NCBI GenBank assembly: GCA_964516325.1
Contig: CAZFAP010000128.1
Coordinates: forward strand, 1-14,165
DNA length: 14,165 nt
Source: CAZFAP01 sp964516325
GTDB taxonomy: Bacteria; Auribacterota; JABMQX01
Direction of reading: 5' to 3'
Positions 7,288 through 14,147 of this stretch are shown here, one piece after another (position 1 is the first letter of the stretch; each line of letters opens with the position of its first letter). Both the position numbers and the translations under genes were made by a program. Under the pieces are notes generated by a model that saw only the letters and a list, made by a program, of their open reading frames with translations, had not been told where the DNA came from and searched no databases.

Positions 7288-7303
7288 TGCGGATTCTTCT
7301 GCA
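7288..7303. promoter_or_regulatory. Candidate BlaI-type operator 2, upstream of the -35 box
   Basis: TGCGG-N6-CTGCA has the same arm length and spacing as operator 1, with one arm base changed. The centres lie 43 bp apart, about four helical turns, so both could be bound on the same face of DNA. Confidence 0.5.
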
Positions 7304-7462
7304 CTTCCCTTCCTGCCACCACAGAGTCCCTCTGAGAGACAGGAGACGTCTCCCAGGAGGACGGCCACAACCGGGGATGCTTCACAGCGGGGTGTCCCTG
7401 AAACAATCTGGCAATTAGCGGCGAGGCTTGTCAACTTCTGAGCCGTCCGAGGTTGAAGCGGC

Positions 7463-8329
7463 TCATGTCCAGTCGAGCCTGTGGCGGTTGGCGTGGTAGA
7501 AGGTGCCGAGGAGGTGCATTGCGACTGTCCAAAGATACAGCAGGACAAACCAGCGGATAAATGACCCGATGGCAAAGACTGGAATGATGAGGTATGTTCC
7601 GCGGAGGTAGTTCAGACAGAGAATGGCGATGAAGAGGATGCAAGTTACGAGGTAGGATTCAGGGACACGGAAAATGGAGCGGATGACAGCGACCGGATTC
7701 AGCGCTCTGAGGTCGTCAAAGACTGCCACAGCCGTCAGCCCCATTGGGTAGTAGAACGACCCCGCTGCCACGAGGAGCGCCAGAGACCCCCGATCCAGCT
7801 CCTTGCGGCTCAGAATGTAGTAGGCGACGGCGGGACCGTAACTGATGATAGCAGGACTAATGAACTTCATGATAGCGTCGAGGCTCTCACTCACATAGCC
7901 TGCCGGGTCGAAATCGGGCCAGGTCGGCGGCGAAGGCTTCCCCATTGCCGAATCGTAGATGACACAGAGGAAGAAGCGGCAGAGGTATCCGGCGGTGATC
8001 ACACCGATGAGGATGGCCACTAAAAAAACGGCAGTAGCGACGAATTCAGCGATGGCAAAGAAGACCGCGCCCGCCCCAAGCATGAATGCCCCATCGCCTC
8101 TCAGTGGGTAACTCACTACGTTCGGAAGCCTCTGATAGAAGGATGGTTCCCGACTGGGAACGGCTTCCTCACTCTCGGTTACGTCAACGCATTTCTCCCC
8201 GCACACGGAGCACACAGCCGCATAGTCCGCCCGGGCGCCGACCATCTTGATGCATTTCTCACAGAATGCCCGCCGACACTCGACGCATCGCCACTTCGCT
8301 TCGACTTCCGGATGGTTCAGGCATCTCAT
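7463..8329 (-). CDS. B-box-type zinc-finger, multi-pass membrane protein
   Basis: The 288-residue protein starts at the ATG 8327-8329, with GGAG six bases upstream. The first 30 residues hold a zinc-finger pattern C3-x2-H6, C15-x2-C18, C23-x2-C26 of B-box type, and a second Cys cluster follows (C40, C43, C47). After a short polar linker with Glu and Pro, hydrophobic segments occupy about 78-115, then several helices from about 145 to the end; I count at least five or six membrane spans. The last residues are basic and aromatic. The membrane part resembles the DUF4013/Yip1-like type of protein. The zinc finger would face the cytoplasm and could bind a protein partner. Function is unknown. It follows the small lipoprotein gene (182-nt gap) in the same direction and is separated from the repressor by the regulatory gap. 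Confidence 0.85.
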   Translation of the reverse strand: MRCLNHPEVEAKWRCVECRRAFCEKCIKMVGARADYAAVCSVCGEKCVDVTESEEAVPSREPSFYQRLPNVVSYPLRGDGAFMLGAGAVFFAIAEFVATAVFLVAILIGVITAGYLCRFFLCVIYDSAMGKPSPPTWPDFDPAGYVSESLDAIMKFISPAIISYGPAVAYYILSRKELDRGSLALLVAAGSFYYPMGLTAVAVFDDLRALNPVAVIRSIFRVPESYLVTCILFIAILCLNYLRGTYLIIPVFAIGSFIRWFVLLYLWTVAMHLLGTFYHANRHRLDWT

Positions 8330-8511
8330 CGTCCGCTCCGGCCTGCCTTTCTGGGGGGATCACAGAATTGCGCGACAAGAGGACGCGGAGTGTGCTGACG
8401 GGACAACTGGCCGAGAAATCGGTTGCCGCTCGAGCATTGCCGAGGTTTTCGACCCCCGAGGTGCGAGTCCGGCGGCCCCCTACCTTGGGCATTCGCAGCC
8501 AGCAAACACGC

Positions 8512-9003
8512 TTACCGCCAGTGCCCGAAGTGCACCCCGTAGCCGTAGTGGCGGCGGTACCCGCCGAAATGGCTGTAGCTGAAGCTCAACCCAACGTGGG
8601 AGGGATAATAGTAGTAGCCCGGCCCATAGGCATAATCCCATCCCCACCACGGATCATAAGCAACCACCGGCGCTCGCTCGACTACGACCCGTCTTTCCAC
8701 AACAGCCGGCGGCGCCTCCCGCGTCGAAAGCATAAAGTTGATGACTTCCTCCGGCACACCTTCGCTTTTGAGGCTCTCTATGTCCGCTGCCGAGAGGCGA
8801 AAGACGGTCCCTGACCCCTGGATTTCCTGGATAATCTCCGAATTAGGGGCGCCGGACTTCACCATCGCGACGACATCTTGTTGGGTCATGGGGACGAGTT
8901 CGCCCCGCATGAGGATGACGTGCCGTTCCTCATAGCATCCCTGAAGCAGAAATGCCATCCCAGCAACACACAGCGCCAAAATCGCAAATCTCGCCACTCT
9001 CAT
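8512..9003 (-). CDS. Small lipoprotein with helical domain and Tyr/Gly-rich tail
   Basis: I take the ATG at 9001-9003 as start (163 residues), since GGAGGAG lies four bases upstream and a lipoprotein signal follows at once. The frame continues 29 codons further upstream without a ribosome site. The signal ends Leu-Gln-Gly-Cys with C23. Residues about 37-95 form two similar helical units: one around T-Q-Q-D-V-V with a later S-E-I-I, and one around S-A-A-D-I with V-P-E-E-V-I. They resemble a repeated helix motif seen in many small bacterial lipoproteins of unknown role. A short Val/Arg/Glu-rich stretch (98-112) precedes a tail from about 116 rich in Tyr, Gly, His and Trp, probably exposed or disordered. 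No function can be assigned. It is the first gene of the minus-strand block and diverges from the oxidoreductase across a 641-nt gap. Confidence 0.82.
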   Translation of the reverse strand: MRVARFAILALCVAGMAFLLQGCYEERHVILMRGELVPMTQQDVVAMVKSGAPNSEIIQEIQGSGTVFRLSAADIESLKSEGVPEEVINFMLSTREAPPAVVERRVVVERAPVVAYDPWWGWDYAYGPGYYYYPSHVGLSFSYSHFGGYRRHYGYGVHFGHWR

Positions 9004-9217
9004 CTTACTCCTCCATTTAGTACTTCCGCGGTACAAGCGACCGCCGAAGCCAGTTATCGTGTTCTTTGCCAGATGGGCATAAAAGCGCATCCATCTCTAT
9101 CTTCAACTCTACTTTGACGTTTTTCAATCCCCGAAAATTCATCGCGGGTAGTTCCTCAGTTTTCGGGGGACGAACCGCCGAGACCGTGGTCGCTCATGAA
9201 CTTCGTTCAGCCGGAGA

Positions 9218-9235
9218 CCCCGCCCGAAGGCGGGG
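9218..9235. repeat. Perfect 7-bp hairpin with CGAA loop
   Basis: CCCCGCC (9218-9224) pairs with GGCGGGG (9229-9235) around the tetraloop CGAA. There is no T-run on either side. Confidence 0.7.
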
Positions 9236-9306
9236 CTGCGTGGCACTGATTTTTGGGGCAGAGGGAGCGGAGAAGATTTCGAGAAGATCAATCGGATTGT
9301 CGAGCA

Positions 9307-9325
9307 CGGGAGCTGGGCGCTCCCG
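9307..9325. repeat. 7-bp inverted repeat CGGGAGC / GCTCCCG
   Basis: CGGGAGC (9307-9313) pairs with GCTCCCG (9319-9325) with a five-base loop. It sits ten bases before the next dyad. Confidence 0.65.
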
Positions 9326-9334
9326 GCGACGAAA

Positions 9335-9353
9335 GCTGAAGCGTCGCTTCAGC
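9335..9353. repeat. 9-bp palindrome GCTGAAGCG-T-CGCTTCAGC
   Basis: Both arms are perfect with a single central base. It could form a hairpin in RNA or be a protein-binding dyad; its position in a hairpin cluster suggests a dispersed repeat element. Confidence 0.7.
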
Positions 9354-9421
9354 ACGCCAAAGACGCCCTGACATCTGGAGTGCGGGAGCACACAGCTCGC
9401 GCGTCCCTGGGCCGGCGACGT

Positions 9422-9448
9422 CTCTGCGGTCTCTGCGTGCTCTGCGGT
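9422..9448. repeat. Three 9-bp units of CTCTGCG type
   Basis: Units at 9422-9430, 9431-9439 and 9440-9448 share CTCTGCG followed by two variable bases. A related copy in inverted orientation lies at 13010-13036, matching at 23 of 26 positions. Confidence 0.75.
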
Positions 9449-9495
9449 TCCATCCCCATGCGGAAGACTCCGGGATTGCCGATGACTTTCGCCGC

Positions 9496-9515
9496 CCGTA
9501 AGTAAGGCCTTACGG
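9496..9515. repeat. 7-bp hairpin CCGTAAG / CTTACGG
   Basis: CCGTAAG (9496-9502) and CTTACGG (9509-9515) enclose a six-base loop. It lies about 20 bases before a promoter candidate for the oxidoreductase. Confidence 0.6.
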
Positions 9516-9532
9516 CTGAGGGCTGATTTCGG

Positions 9533-9561
9533 TTGCCGTGCGGTGCTCTCGGTGTTAGAGT
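9533..9561 (+). promoter_or_regulatory. Candidate promoter of the Tat-exported oxidoreductase
   Basis: TTGCCG (9533-9538) and TAGAGT (9556-9561) are 17 bp apart, with TG one base before the -10 box as in extended -10 promoters. The leader would be about 75 nt. Each box matches four of six consensus bases. Confidence 0.4.
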
Positions 9562-9644
9562 CCATAGAAAAGCGCTGCTGCATTGCTGACGCGATTCCGC
9601 TGCCGGTGGGACAAAGCTGGTATCGCATAGTAAGAGGAGGGACC

Positions 9645-10853
9645 ATGATGAAAGGACGAGCTACAGAACCAATTTCGCGAAGGAACTTTGTCAAGGACGT
9701 GGCGCTTGGGGCAGCCGGTGCTCTCTTCGTAAGGAGTCAGAGCGTCTTCGGAGAGTCGGCTGCGCCGGCTCCCGGGCGGCCGCTCAAGGTCGGGTGCATT
9801 GGAGTGGGGGGGCGGGGGACCGGTTTGCTTTCCGATATCCTGAGCATTGACGGGGTGGAAGTCGCGGCCATTTGCGACATCAATCCGAACAATCTCCGAC
9901 GGGCGCAAAAGATGGTCGAGCAGAGGCGCGGCAATCGCCCGGACGGGATCGGGGAAAGCCCCTATGACTACCGAAAGCTCCTGGCTCGGGAGGACCTGGA
10001 CTGCGTGGTCATTGCGACGCCGTGCTATTGGCATTCGACGATGTACGTGGACGCCATAAACGCGGGCAAGCACTTCTACGGGGAAAAGCCGCTCTCGATT
10101 ACGGCGTGGGAGCTGAAAGCGGTCAATGAGGCGTACAAGAACCATCCAAACGTCGTGGTGCAAATCGGCTTTCAGTGGGGCGCCCATAAGGGACGGGCTG
10201 ACATCATTCGCAAAGTGCACGGGGGACTGATCGGCGAACTTCTGGAGGGACGATTTCATCGGTTCAACGGCTGGGATGGGCATGGCGGTTGGTACGCGGA
10301 TCGGACCATGTCCGGCGACTGGATGCTCGAACAGGCAGTGCACGAATTTAACTTGATCTGGTGGGTAACACAAACGCACCCTGCCTCCTGCTTTGCCACG
10401 GGACGCAGCGGGATTATCCCCGGGCGGAACACGACGAATTATTATCACGCCATTCTCCAGTACCCCGAGAAGCTGAACAACCTCGTTGTCCACTACGGAC
10501 ACGGATGGATTCACGTGCCGGACTTCCCCGGTGAGGGCATCCAGACGGACTTCATCGGGACGAAAGGGGCGCTGAATGTGATGGAGGCGTACGTCCAGCT
10601 TCGGGAGGCGCCCGCGGGCGGTTCCGCTCGCGTTCAGGGAGAGGGACCGGGCGGGGATACGCGAGACCACTTCACGAATTTCTTCGAGTGCGTCCGGGCT
10701 GGAACGCCGGAAAAGGCGAATTGCGGCATCGCCAACGGTACGGCGGGTTCCATTATTGGCCTCATGATTCGCCAGAGCCTGGAGGAGAAGCGGGTCGTGA
10801 CGCTGGAGGAGACGCTCAACGACCCACGCAGACCGCCCGTGCCGCCAGCGTGA
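9645..10853 (+). CDS. Tat-exported Gfo/Idh/MocA-family oxidoreductase
   Basis: I start at the ATG 9645-9647 (402 residues); a second ATG follows directly, and GGAGG (9636-9640) fits either, the second slightly better. The 34 extra upstream codons look non-coding. A twin-arginine signal is visible: S-R-R-N-F-V-K (11-17), then a hydrophobic, Ala/Gly-rich stretch (20-30). A Rossmann fold begins near 48 with the dinucleotide motif G-x-G-G-R-G, and the family's Glu-Lys-Pro motif is at 147-149, where the lysine is catalytic. The C-terminal half is a sheet domain with conserved W, H and N residues around the pocket. Family members oxidise or reduce sugars, inositols or related compounds with NAD(P). 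Export by the Tat route is typical for this family in Planctomycetota and similar phyla. The substrate cannot be told from sequence. Confidence 0.9.
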   Translation: MMKGRATEPISRRNFVKDVALGAAGALFVRSQSVFGESAAPAPGRPLKVGCIGVGGRGTGLLSDILSIDGVEVAAICDINPNNLRRAQKMVEQRRGNRPDGIGESPYDYRKLLAREDLDCVVIATPCYWHSTMYVDAINAGKHFYGEKPLSITAWELKAVNEAYKNHPNVVVQIGFQWGAHKGRADIIRKVHGGLIGELLEGRFHRFNGWDGHGGWYADRTMSGDWMLEQAVHEFNLIWWVTQTHPASCFATGRSGIIPGRNTTNYYHAILQYPEKLNNLVVHYGHGWIHVPDFPGEGIQTDFIGTKGALNVMEAYVQLREAPAGGSARVQGEGPGGDTRDHFTNFFECVRAGTPEKANCGIANGTAGSIIGLMIRQSLEEKRVVTLEETLNDPRRPPVPPA

Positions 10854-10860
10854 TGCTTTC

Positions 10861-10924
10861 GCCCCTCAGCGACGGGGCAACGGATGCTGCATCTCGTGCT
10901 GCTGTAAGTCTCGATGTCAGCAGC
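10861..10924. repeat. Two inverted repeats after the oxidoreductase stop
   Basis: GCCCC (10861-10865) pairs with GGGGC (10874-10878), and GCTGCTG (10898-10904) with CAGCAGC (10918-10924). Neither is followed by a T-run, so termination here is possible but not shown. Confidence 0.4.
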
Positions 10925-10994
10925 GAAAGGCGCAGCTCTATTGCTCCGCGTGGGTAGGCAGGAGCTTCGCAAGATGTAACGAGGAAGGACGAAA

Positions 10995-11504
10995 ATGGAA
11001 TTTGAGAGGCTGATTCGGGAGAGGTACAGCGTTCGCGCGTACTCCAACAAGCCGGTCGAGGAACAGAAGCTGAGGAAGGTCCTCGAGGCGGCGGTTCTTG
11101 CCCCGACGGCGGCGAACCGACAGGCTTTTCGGCTCATTGTGATTTCCACGTCAGGGCGCGAGGAGGAGCTCAAAAAAATCTATCCGAAGGAGTGGTTCAC
11201 GCAGGCGCCCTACGTGGTCTGCGTCTGTTCGCTCTCCTCGGAAAGCTGGACGAGGAAAGACGGAAAGAATTATGGGGAGGTGGATGCGGCGATCGTCATG
11301 GACCATGTCATTTTAGCGGCGACGGATCAGGGACTGGGGACGTGCTGGGTTGGGGCGTTCGACCCGAAGGCGGCTCGTGAAGTCCTGAACCTTCCCCCGG
11401 AGGCGGAGCCGATCGCTTTCACTCCGCTTGGTTACCCCGCCGACAGTCCGCGTGAGAAAAAGCGCAAATCCCCGGAGGAACTCGTCAAGTACGAGACGTG
11501 GTGA
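10995..11504 (+). CDS. Nitroreductase-family flavoprotein
   Basis: The ATG start follows GAGGAAGG, which sits about seven bases upstream. The 169 residues match the short nitroreductase type. The FMN-phosphate-binding start R-Y-S-V-R-A-Y (10-16) is intact, and A-P-T-A-A-N-R-Q (36-43) corresponds to the family's Pro-Ser/Thr-x-x-N-x-Q motif. The segment around G-L-G-T-C-W-V-G marks the other FMN contact, and a Pro-Leu-Gly-Tyr-Pro motif follows near the C-terminus. These proteins are usually dimers that use NAD(P)H and FMN to reduce nitro groups, quinones or similar compounds; some act in cofactor synthesis. The substrate is open. It is 141 nt downstream of the oxidoreductase in the same direction and could be co-transcribed. 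Its stop lies inside the opposing ligase gene: a 20-nt convergent overlap (11485-11504). Confidence 0.92.
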   Translation: MEFERLIRERYSVRAYSNKPVEEQKLRKVLEAAVLAPTAANRQAFRLIVISTSGREEELKKIYPKEWFTQAPYVVCVCSLSSESWTRKDGKNYGEVDAAIVMDHVILAATDQGLGTCWVGAFDPKAAREVLNLPPEAEPIAFTPLGYPADSPREKKRKSPEELVKYETW

Positions 11505-12858
11505 GATCTGCCGGGCGGCAGCCGAGGTCGGTCTTGACGTGGGACACAACCATCTGGACCATTCCCATGTCATCCCGCTCCAGATCGCTCTCGGAGACGT
11601 ATTCCAGGGCAACCTCCATTCCTTCTCCAATGTACTTCGCTGTCTGGAGCTTCAAGGTTTCTTCCGTGCCGGGGGTATAGGCTGGTCCCTTGACGATGCG
11701 GATGAGAAGTTGTCCTGGTTTATCGTGAACAAACTGGAAGGCGCGGATGCCCTTCAGCCGGTTGAACGGAGCAGCCAGCGTGGTGATGGGCCGGCCCTCC
11801 GGCGTCGCGATAAGAGGGCGAACCCGTCCGTAAATTGCCTTCACCAGCGGGAGGGATCGCCCGCAGGGGCAACGTTTGCCGTCGTCGTGCAATTCGAGCA
11901 CGTCCTCAATGTGATACCGCAAGAAGGGCATGGCCATCTTGTGAAGGGAGGTGCAGACGACGTTTCCCATCCTCGTTCCATCATTGCCTTTTCTCTCGTC
12001 GGCGAGTTGGAGGATGCCGTACTCCGAGTGGATGTGATAGCTGCCTTCCGGGCACTGGCTGACCGCCATGCACTTTTCCATGTGGCCATAGGAATCGAGC
12101 ACCTTGCAGCCGAAAACGCTTTCGATCTTCTCCCTCAGCTCGGGCAGAACTACCTCACCGCCCGTGAAAGCTGCCTGAAACTTGATGTCGTCCATCCCCC
12201 GCTCCTCCAGGAATAGCGCGAGACAGTAAAGGTTCGATGGACGACCTCGGATGAATTTCGGTCGGTATTTCCGCAGCGCGCTTGCGTATTCGCCGATCTG
12301 CTCGCGGGAGATGCGCATCGCGTTCAGTAACAGACGTCGGAGATGCGGTTGAAAGCAGGTCCTCCTTTCCGTGAACTCGGGTCGCCAGACGAAATAGTCC
12401 CAGCGCACGTCCGCGAAGCAATCGCCGAGATGGTATCCCGCCCAGCTCCAGAATCGCCAGTAATAGACGAACTCCAGGACGTTGGCGGGTCTGTCAACCA
12501 GAAACTTCAGGGGCGTACCGGTCGTGCCGGTCGTGGAAGACAACGCCGGGTGGAAGCGGTTCGCATTGTCGGCGCGGAGCTTCCGGAAACTCTTTCGCAC
12601 CGCCTCCCTCGAAAGAAGGGGCAGCTTGCGAAGGTCCTCGATTCTCCGAATGTCCTGCGGCTTCAGGCGATGCTCGTCGAGGAGCTGGCGGTAGTAGGGG
12701 ACGTGATAGTACGCTTGATGAATGACGCCCCGCAACCGTTCCTCCTGATACGACCGGAGCTCTTCAGGAGGAAACCACTGACTCTTCTCGAAGAAATGCT
12801 TCAGGCGAAGAATTCCCACGGGATAGGCAAAATCGCGTACTCGGAAGTCAACGGACAA
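11485..12858 (-). CDS. PaaK/CapK-type AMP-forming ligase (phenylacetate-CoA ligase family)
   Basis: The frame starts at a TTG (12856-12858); GGAGGG (12866-12871) is seven bases upstream and no in-frame ATG follows near by, so this rare start is likely real. The 457 residues are normal for the family. Visible motifs are the ATP-binding loop S-S-T-T-G-T-T-G-T-P (107-116), T-G-G-E (232-235), Y-G-H-M-E (257-261), R-Y-x-x-x-D (314-319) and the cysteine pair in R-C-P-C-G-R (329-334). Cysteines 263 and 269 together with 330 and 332 may bind zinc; this is inferred. Such enzymes activate a carboxylic acid as an acyl adenylate, then often form a CoA thioester; CapK relatives lie in polysaccharide clusters. 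The substrate is unknown. It has its own promoter candidate and stands alone on this strand. Confidence 0.88.
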   Translation of the reverse strand: MSVDFRVRDFAYPVGILRLKHFFEKSQWFPPEELRSYQEERLRGVIHQAYYHVPYYRQLLDEHRLKPQDIRRIEDLRKLPLLSREAVRKSFRKLRADNANRFHPALSSTTGTTGTPLKFLVDRPANVLEFVYYWRFWSWAGYHLGDCFADVRWDYFVWRPEFTERRTCFQPHLRRLLLNAMRISREQIGEYASALRKYRPKFIRGRPSNLYCLALFLEERGMDDIKFQAAFTGGEVVLPELREKIESVFGCKVLDSYGHMEKCMAVSQCPEGSYHIHSEYGILQLADERKGNDGTRMGNVVCTSLHKMAMPFLRYHIEDVLELHDDGKRCPCGRSLPLVKAIYGRVRPLIATPEGRPITTLAAPFNRLKGIRAFQFVHDKPGQLLIRIVKGPAYTPGTEETLKLQTAKYIGEGMEVALEYVSESDLERDDMGMVQMVVSHVKTDLGCRPADLTTSRT

Positions 12859-12865
12859 TGGGGTT

Positions 12866-12871
12866 CCCTCC
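12866..12871 (-). promoter_or_regulatory. Ribosome binding site that supports the TTG start of the ligase
   Basis: GGAGGG on the minus strand is seven bases before the TTG. No other start-like codon with such a site is close. Confidence 0.7.
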
Positions 12872-12930
12872 GGCGATTGGACTCCGCGCGTCTGCTCTGT
12901 GCGGAACGGGGCGCGAGCAGGTCAGCGGCA

Positions 12931-12958
12931 TTTATCACAGCGAGCCTCTTTTTGTCAA
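12931..12958 (-). promoter_or_regulatory. Candidate promoter of the PaaK/CapK-type ligase
   Basis: A perfect TTGACA (12953-12958) and GATAAA (12931-12936) are 16 bp apart on the minus strand, with TG one base before the -10 box. The leader would be about 65 nt to the TTG start. Confidence 0.5.
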
Positions 12959-13009
12959 CGGAATCGCGTGAAAATTCATCGCACCAACGTCACGACAGGA
13001 GGCAGTCTC

Positions 13010-13036
13010 GCCGCAGAGCACGCGGAGAGCGCGGAG
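13010..13036. repeat. Inverted copy of the 9-bp-period CTCTGCG-type repeat
   Basis: On the minus strand three 9-bp units read CTCCGCG, CTCCGCG and CTCTGCG plus two bases each. It matches 9422-9447 at 23 of 26 positions, the last 13 being identical. Confidence 0.75.
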
Positions 13037-13152
13037 AAGACATTCGCCCCCTCAACGGTGCATCTTCCTTAGTTGTGTATCCCCCGTGTGCCCTGAGGTT
13101 CAACCTGTCAAGTAGCCTGGAGGTCCCCTGTGCTCGAGTGGGGATTCGGAGC

Positions 13153-13181
13153 TTGTTATGGACTGGCGGCTGCTGTAGAAT
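13153..13181 (+). promoter_or_regulatory. Candidate promoter of hisG
   Basis: TTGTTA (13153-13158) and TAGAAT (13176-13181) are 17 bp apart. Transcription would start near 13188, giving a leader of about 65 nt that includes the GCCGGC hairpin. Confidence 0.45.
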
Positions 13182-13201
13182 GAATCAAAATCTTGGTTTT
13201 T

Positions 13202-13219
13202 GCCGGCCCGAAAGCCGGC
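13202..13219. repeat. GCCGGC hairpin in the hisG leader
   Basis: GCCGGC (13202-13207) and GCCGGC (13214-13219), itself a palindrome, enclose CCGAAA. It lies about 20 bases before the ribosome site; the preceding T-run is on the wrong side for a plus-strand terminator. Confidence 0.5.
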
Positions 13220-13252
13220 TGGCAACTGGATACTTTTCGCGGAGGATAGTCA

Positions 13253-14122
13253 GTGAAGCTGAAGCTTGGATTGCCGTCAGGAAGTTTGCAGGAGACTACT
13301 CTGGAGATTCTCAGGAAGGCAGGATACAACATCTCCATCGGCGGAAGGTCGTATTTTCCGTCGGTGGACGATGAGGAGATGGACGTTGTTCTGTTTCGAG
13401 CGCAGGAAATCTCCGTCTATGTGGAGCAGGGGGTTCTCGACGCCGGGATAACCGGAAAGGACTGGATCGAGGAAAACGGATCGAAGGTCGTGGAGGTCGC
13501 GGAGTTGAGGTATGCGAAGAGAGGACCCGGGGCGGTGAAATGGGTTCTGGCGGCGCCAAGCGATTCGAAGATAAGAACCGTTAAGCAGCTTGAGGGGAAG
13601 CGCATAGCGACGGAAGCGGTCCGGTTGACGCAGAGATTTCTCCGCAAGCATGGCGTGAAAGCGAAAGTGGAGTTTTCCTGGGGCGCTACCGAGGTGAAGG
13701 CACCGCAATGCGTGGACGCAATCGTGGACGTGACGGAAACGGGTTCGTCCTTGAAGGCAAACAACCTCCGCGAGATTGCGACGGTCATGGAGTCCACGAA
13801 CCGACTCATCGCCAACCGCGAGGCGTGGAAGAATCGCTGGAAGCGGAACAAGATTGAGAACCTCGCTGTCCTGGTCCAGGGCGCCTTGAACGCGGCGACG
13901 AAGGTCGGCCTGAAGATGAACGTTTCAGAGGCGAACTTGAAGTCCGTTCTCAAGGCTCTGCCGGCTCTGCGGAATCCCACCATCTCCCATCTCGCGCAGG
14001 AAGGGTGGGTGGCTGTGGAAACCATCGTGGACGAGCGCGTCGTGCGGCAGATTATCCCCGCTCTGAAAAAAGCGGGCGCGGAGGGGATCGTAGAATATCC
14101 GCTGAGCAAGGTGATTTACTGA
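13253..14122 (+). CDS. hisG: ATP phosphoribosyltransferase, long form
   Basis: HisG joins ATP and PRPP to form phosphoribosyl-ATP, the first and committed step of histidine synthesis in the cytosol. The start is a GTG with GGAGG (13241-13245) seven bases upstream. With 289 residues it is the long, hexameric type that does not need HisZ. Residues 1-210 are the catalytic domain: L-G-L-P-S-G-S-L near the N-terminus, the segment A-Q-E-I-S-V-Y-V-E-Q-G-V-L-D-A-G-I-T-G after it, and the PRPP-binding loop D-V-T-E-T-G-S-S-L (about 160). Residues 211-289 form the HisG_C regulatory domain that binds histidine, including the Gly/Trp/Val-rich strand and a late A-E-G-I-V-E-Y motif. Feedback inhibition by histidine is expected. 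The next gene on the strand would lie beyond the window, so a his operon cannot be judged. Confidence 0.96.
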   Translation: MKLKLGLPSGSLQETTLEILRKAGYNISIGGRSYFPSVDDEEMDVVLFRAQEISVYVEQGVLDAGITGKDWIEENGSKVVEVAELRYAKRGPGAVKWVLAAPSDSKIRTVKQLEGKRIATEAVRLTQRFLRKHGVKAKVEFSWGATEVKAPQCVDAIVDVTETGSSLKANNLREIATVMESTNRLIANREAWKNRWKRNKIENLAVLVQGALNAATKVGLKMNVSEANLKSVLKALPALRNPTISHLAQEGWVAVETIVDERVVRQIIPALKKAGAEGIVEYPLSKVIY

Positions 14123-14133
14123 GGGGGCTTTCC

Positions 14134-14147
14134 CTGAGCTGGCTCAG
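14134..14147. terminator. Possible hairpin after hisG
   Basis: CTGAGC and GCTCAG are separated by two bases, twelve bases after the stop, with GGGC and GCCC outside. The T-run is weak, so this is a poor terminator candidate. Confidence 0.25.

Larger units (their letters stand above)
7041..7462. other. Intergenic regulatory region upstream of the repressor
   Basis: This 422-nt gap contains no convincing gene. It holds, from right to left: a hairpin just after the zinc-finger protein stop (GAGCCG at 7440-7445 with CGGCTC at 7459-7464), a 12-bp palindrome GGAGACGTCTCC (7342-7353), the operator pair and promoter, the ATCCGCG repeats and the leader hairpin. Confidence 0.6.
9004..9644. other. 641-nt divergent non-coding region with hairpins and short-period repeats
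   Basis: No open frame here looks like a gene. It contains five separate structured elements within about 300 bases: a CCCCGCC hairpin (9218-9235), a CGGGAGC hairpin (9307-9325), a 19-bp near-perfect dyad (9335-9353), a 9-bp-period repeat (9422-9448) and a CCGTAAG hairpin (9496-9515), then a plus-strand promoter candidate. Confidence 0.7.
12859..13252. other. 394-nt divergent gap between the ligase and hisG
   Basis: It holds the ligase promoter candidate, the inverted CTCTGCG-type repeat copy, the hisG promoter candidate and a GCCGGC hairpin. I see no gene in it; the frame crossing it on the plus strand is a shadow. Confidence 0.6.

Noticed and set aside
7342..7353. GGAGACGTCTCC palindrome as a third operator
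   Set aside because: It is a perfect 12-bp dyad but has no similarity to the TGCNG half-sites and lies 40 bp further upstream.
8400..8490. tRNA-like stretch in the gap between the two minus-strand genes
   Set aside because: A GGT..CGAGTCC-like segment was seen, but no acceptor stem, anticodon arm or D-arm could be assembled.
9555..10670. Long minus-strand open frame of 371 codons opposite the oxidoreductase
   Set aside because: The plus strand carries a complete Gfo/Idh/MocA protein with a Tat signal; the antisense frame has no family features.
12343..13374. Plus-strand frame of 343 codons crossing from the ligase into hisG
   Set aside because: It runs antisense to the ligase and then overlaps hisG in another frame; the ligase motifs and the hisG motifs are both intact, so this is a shadow.
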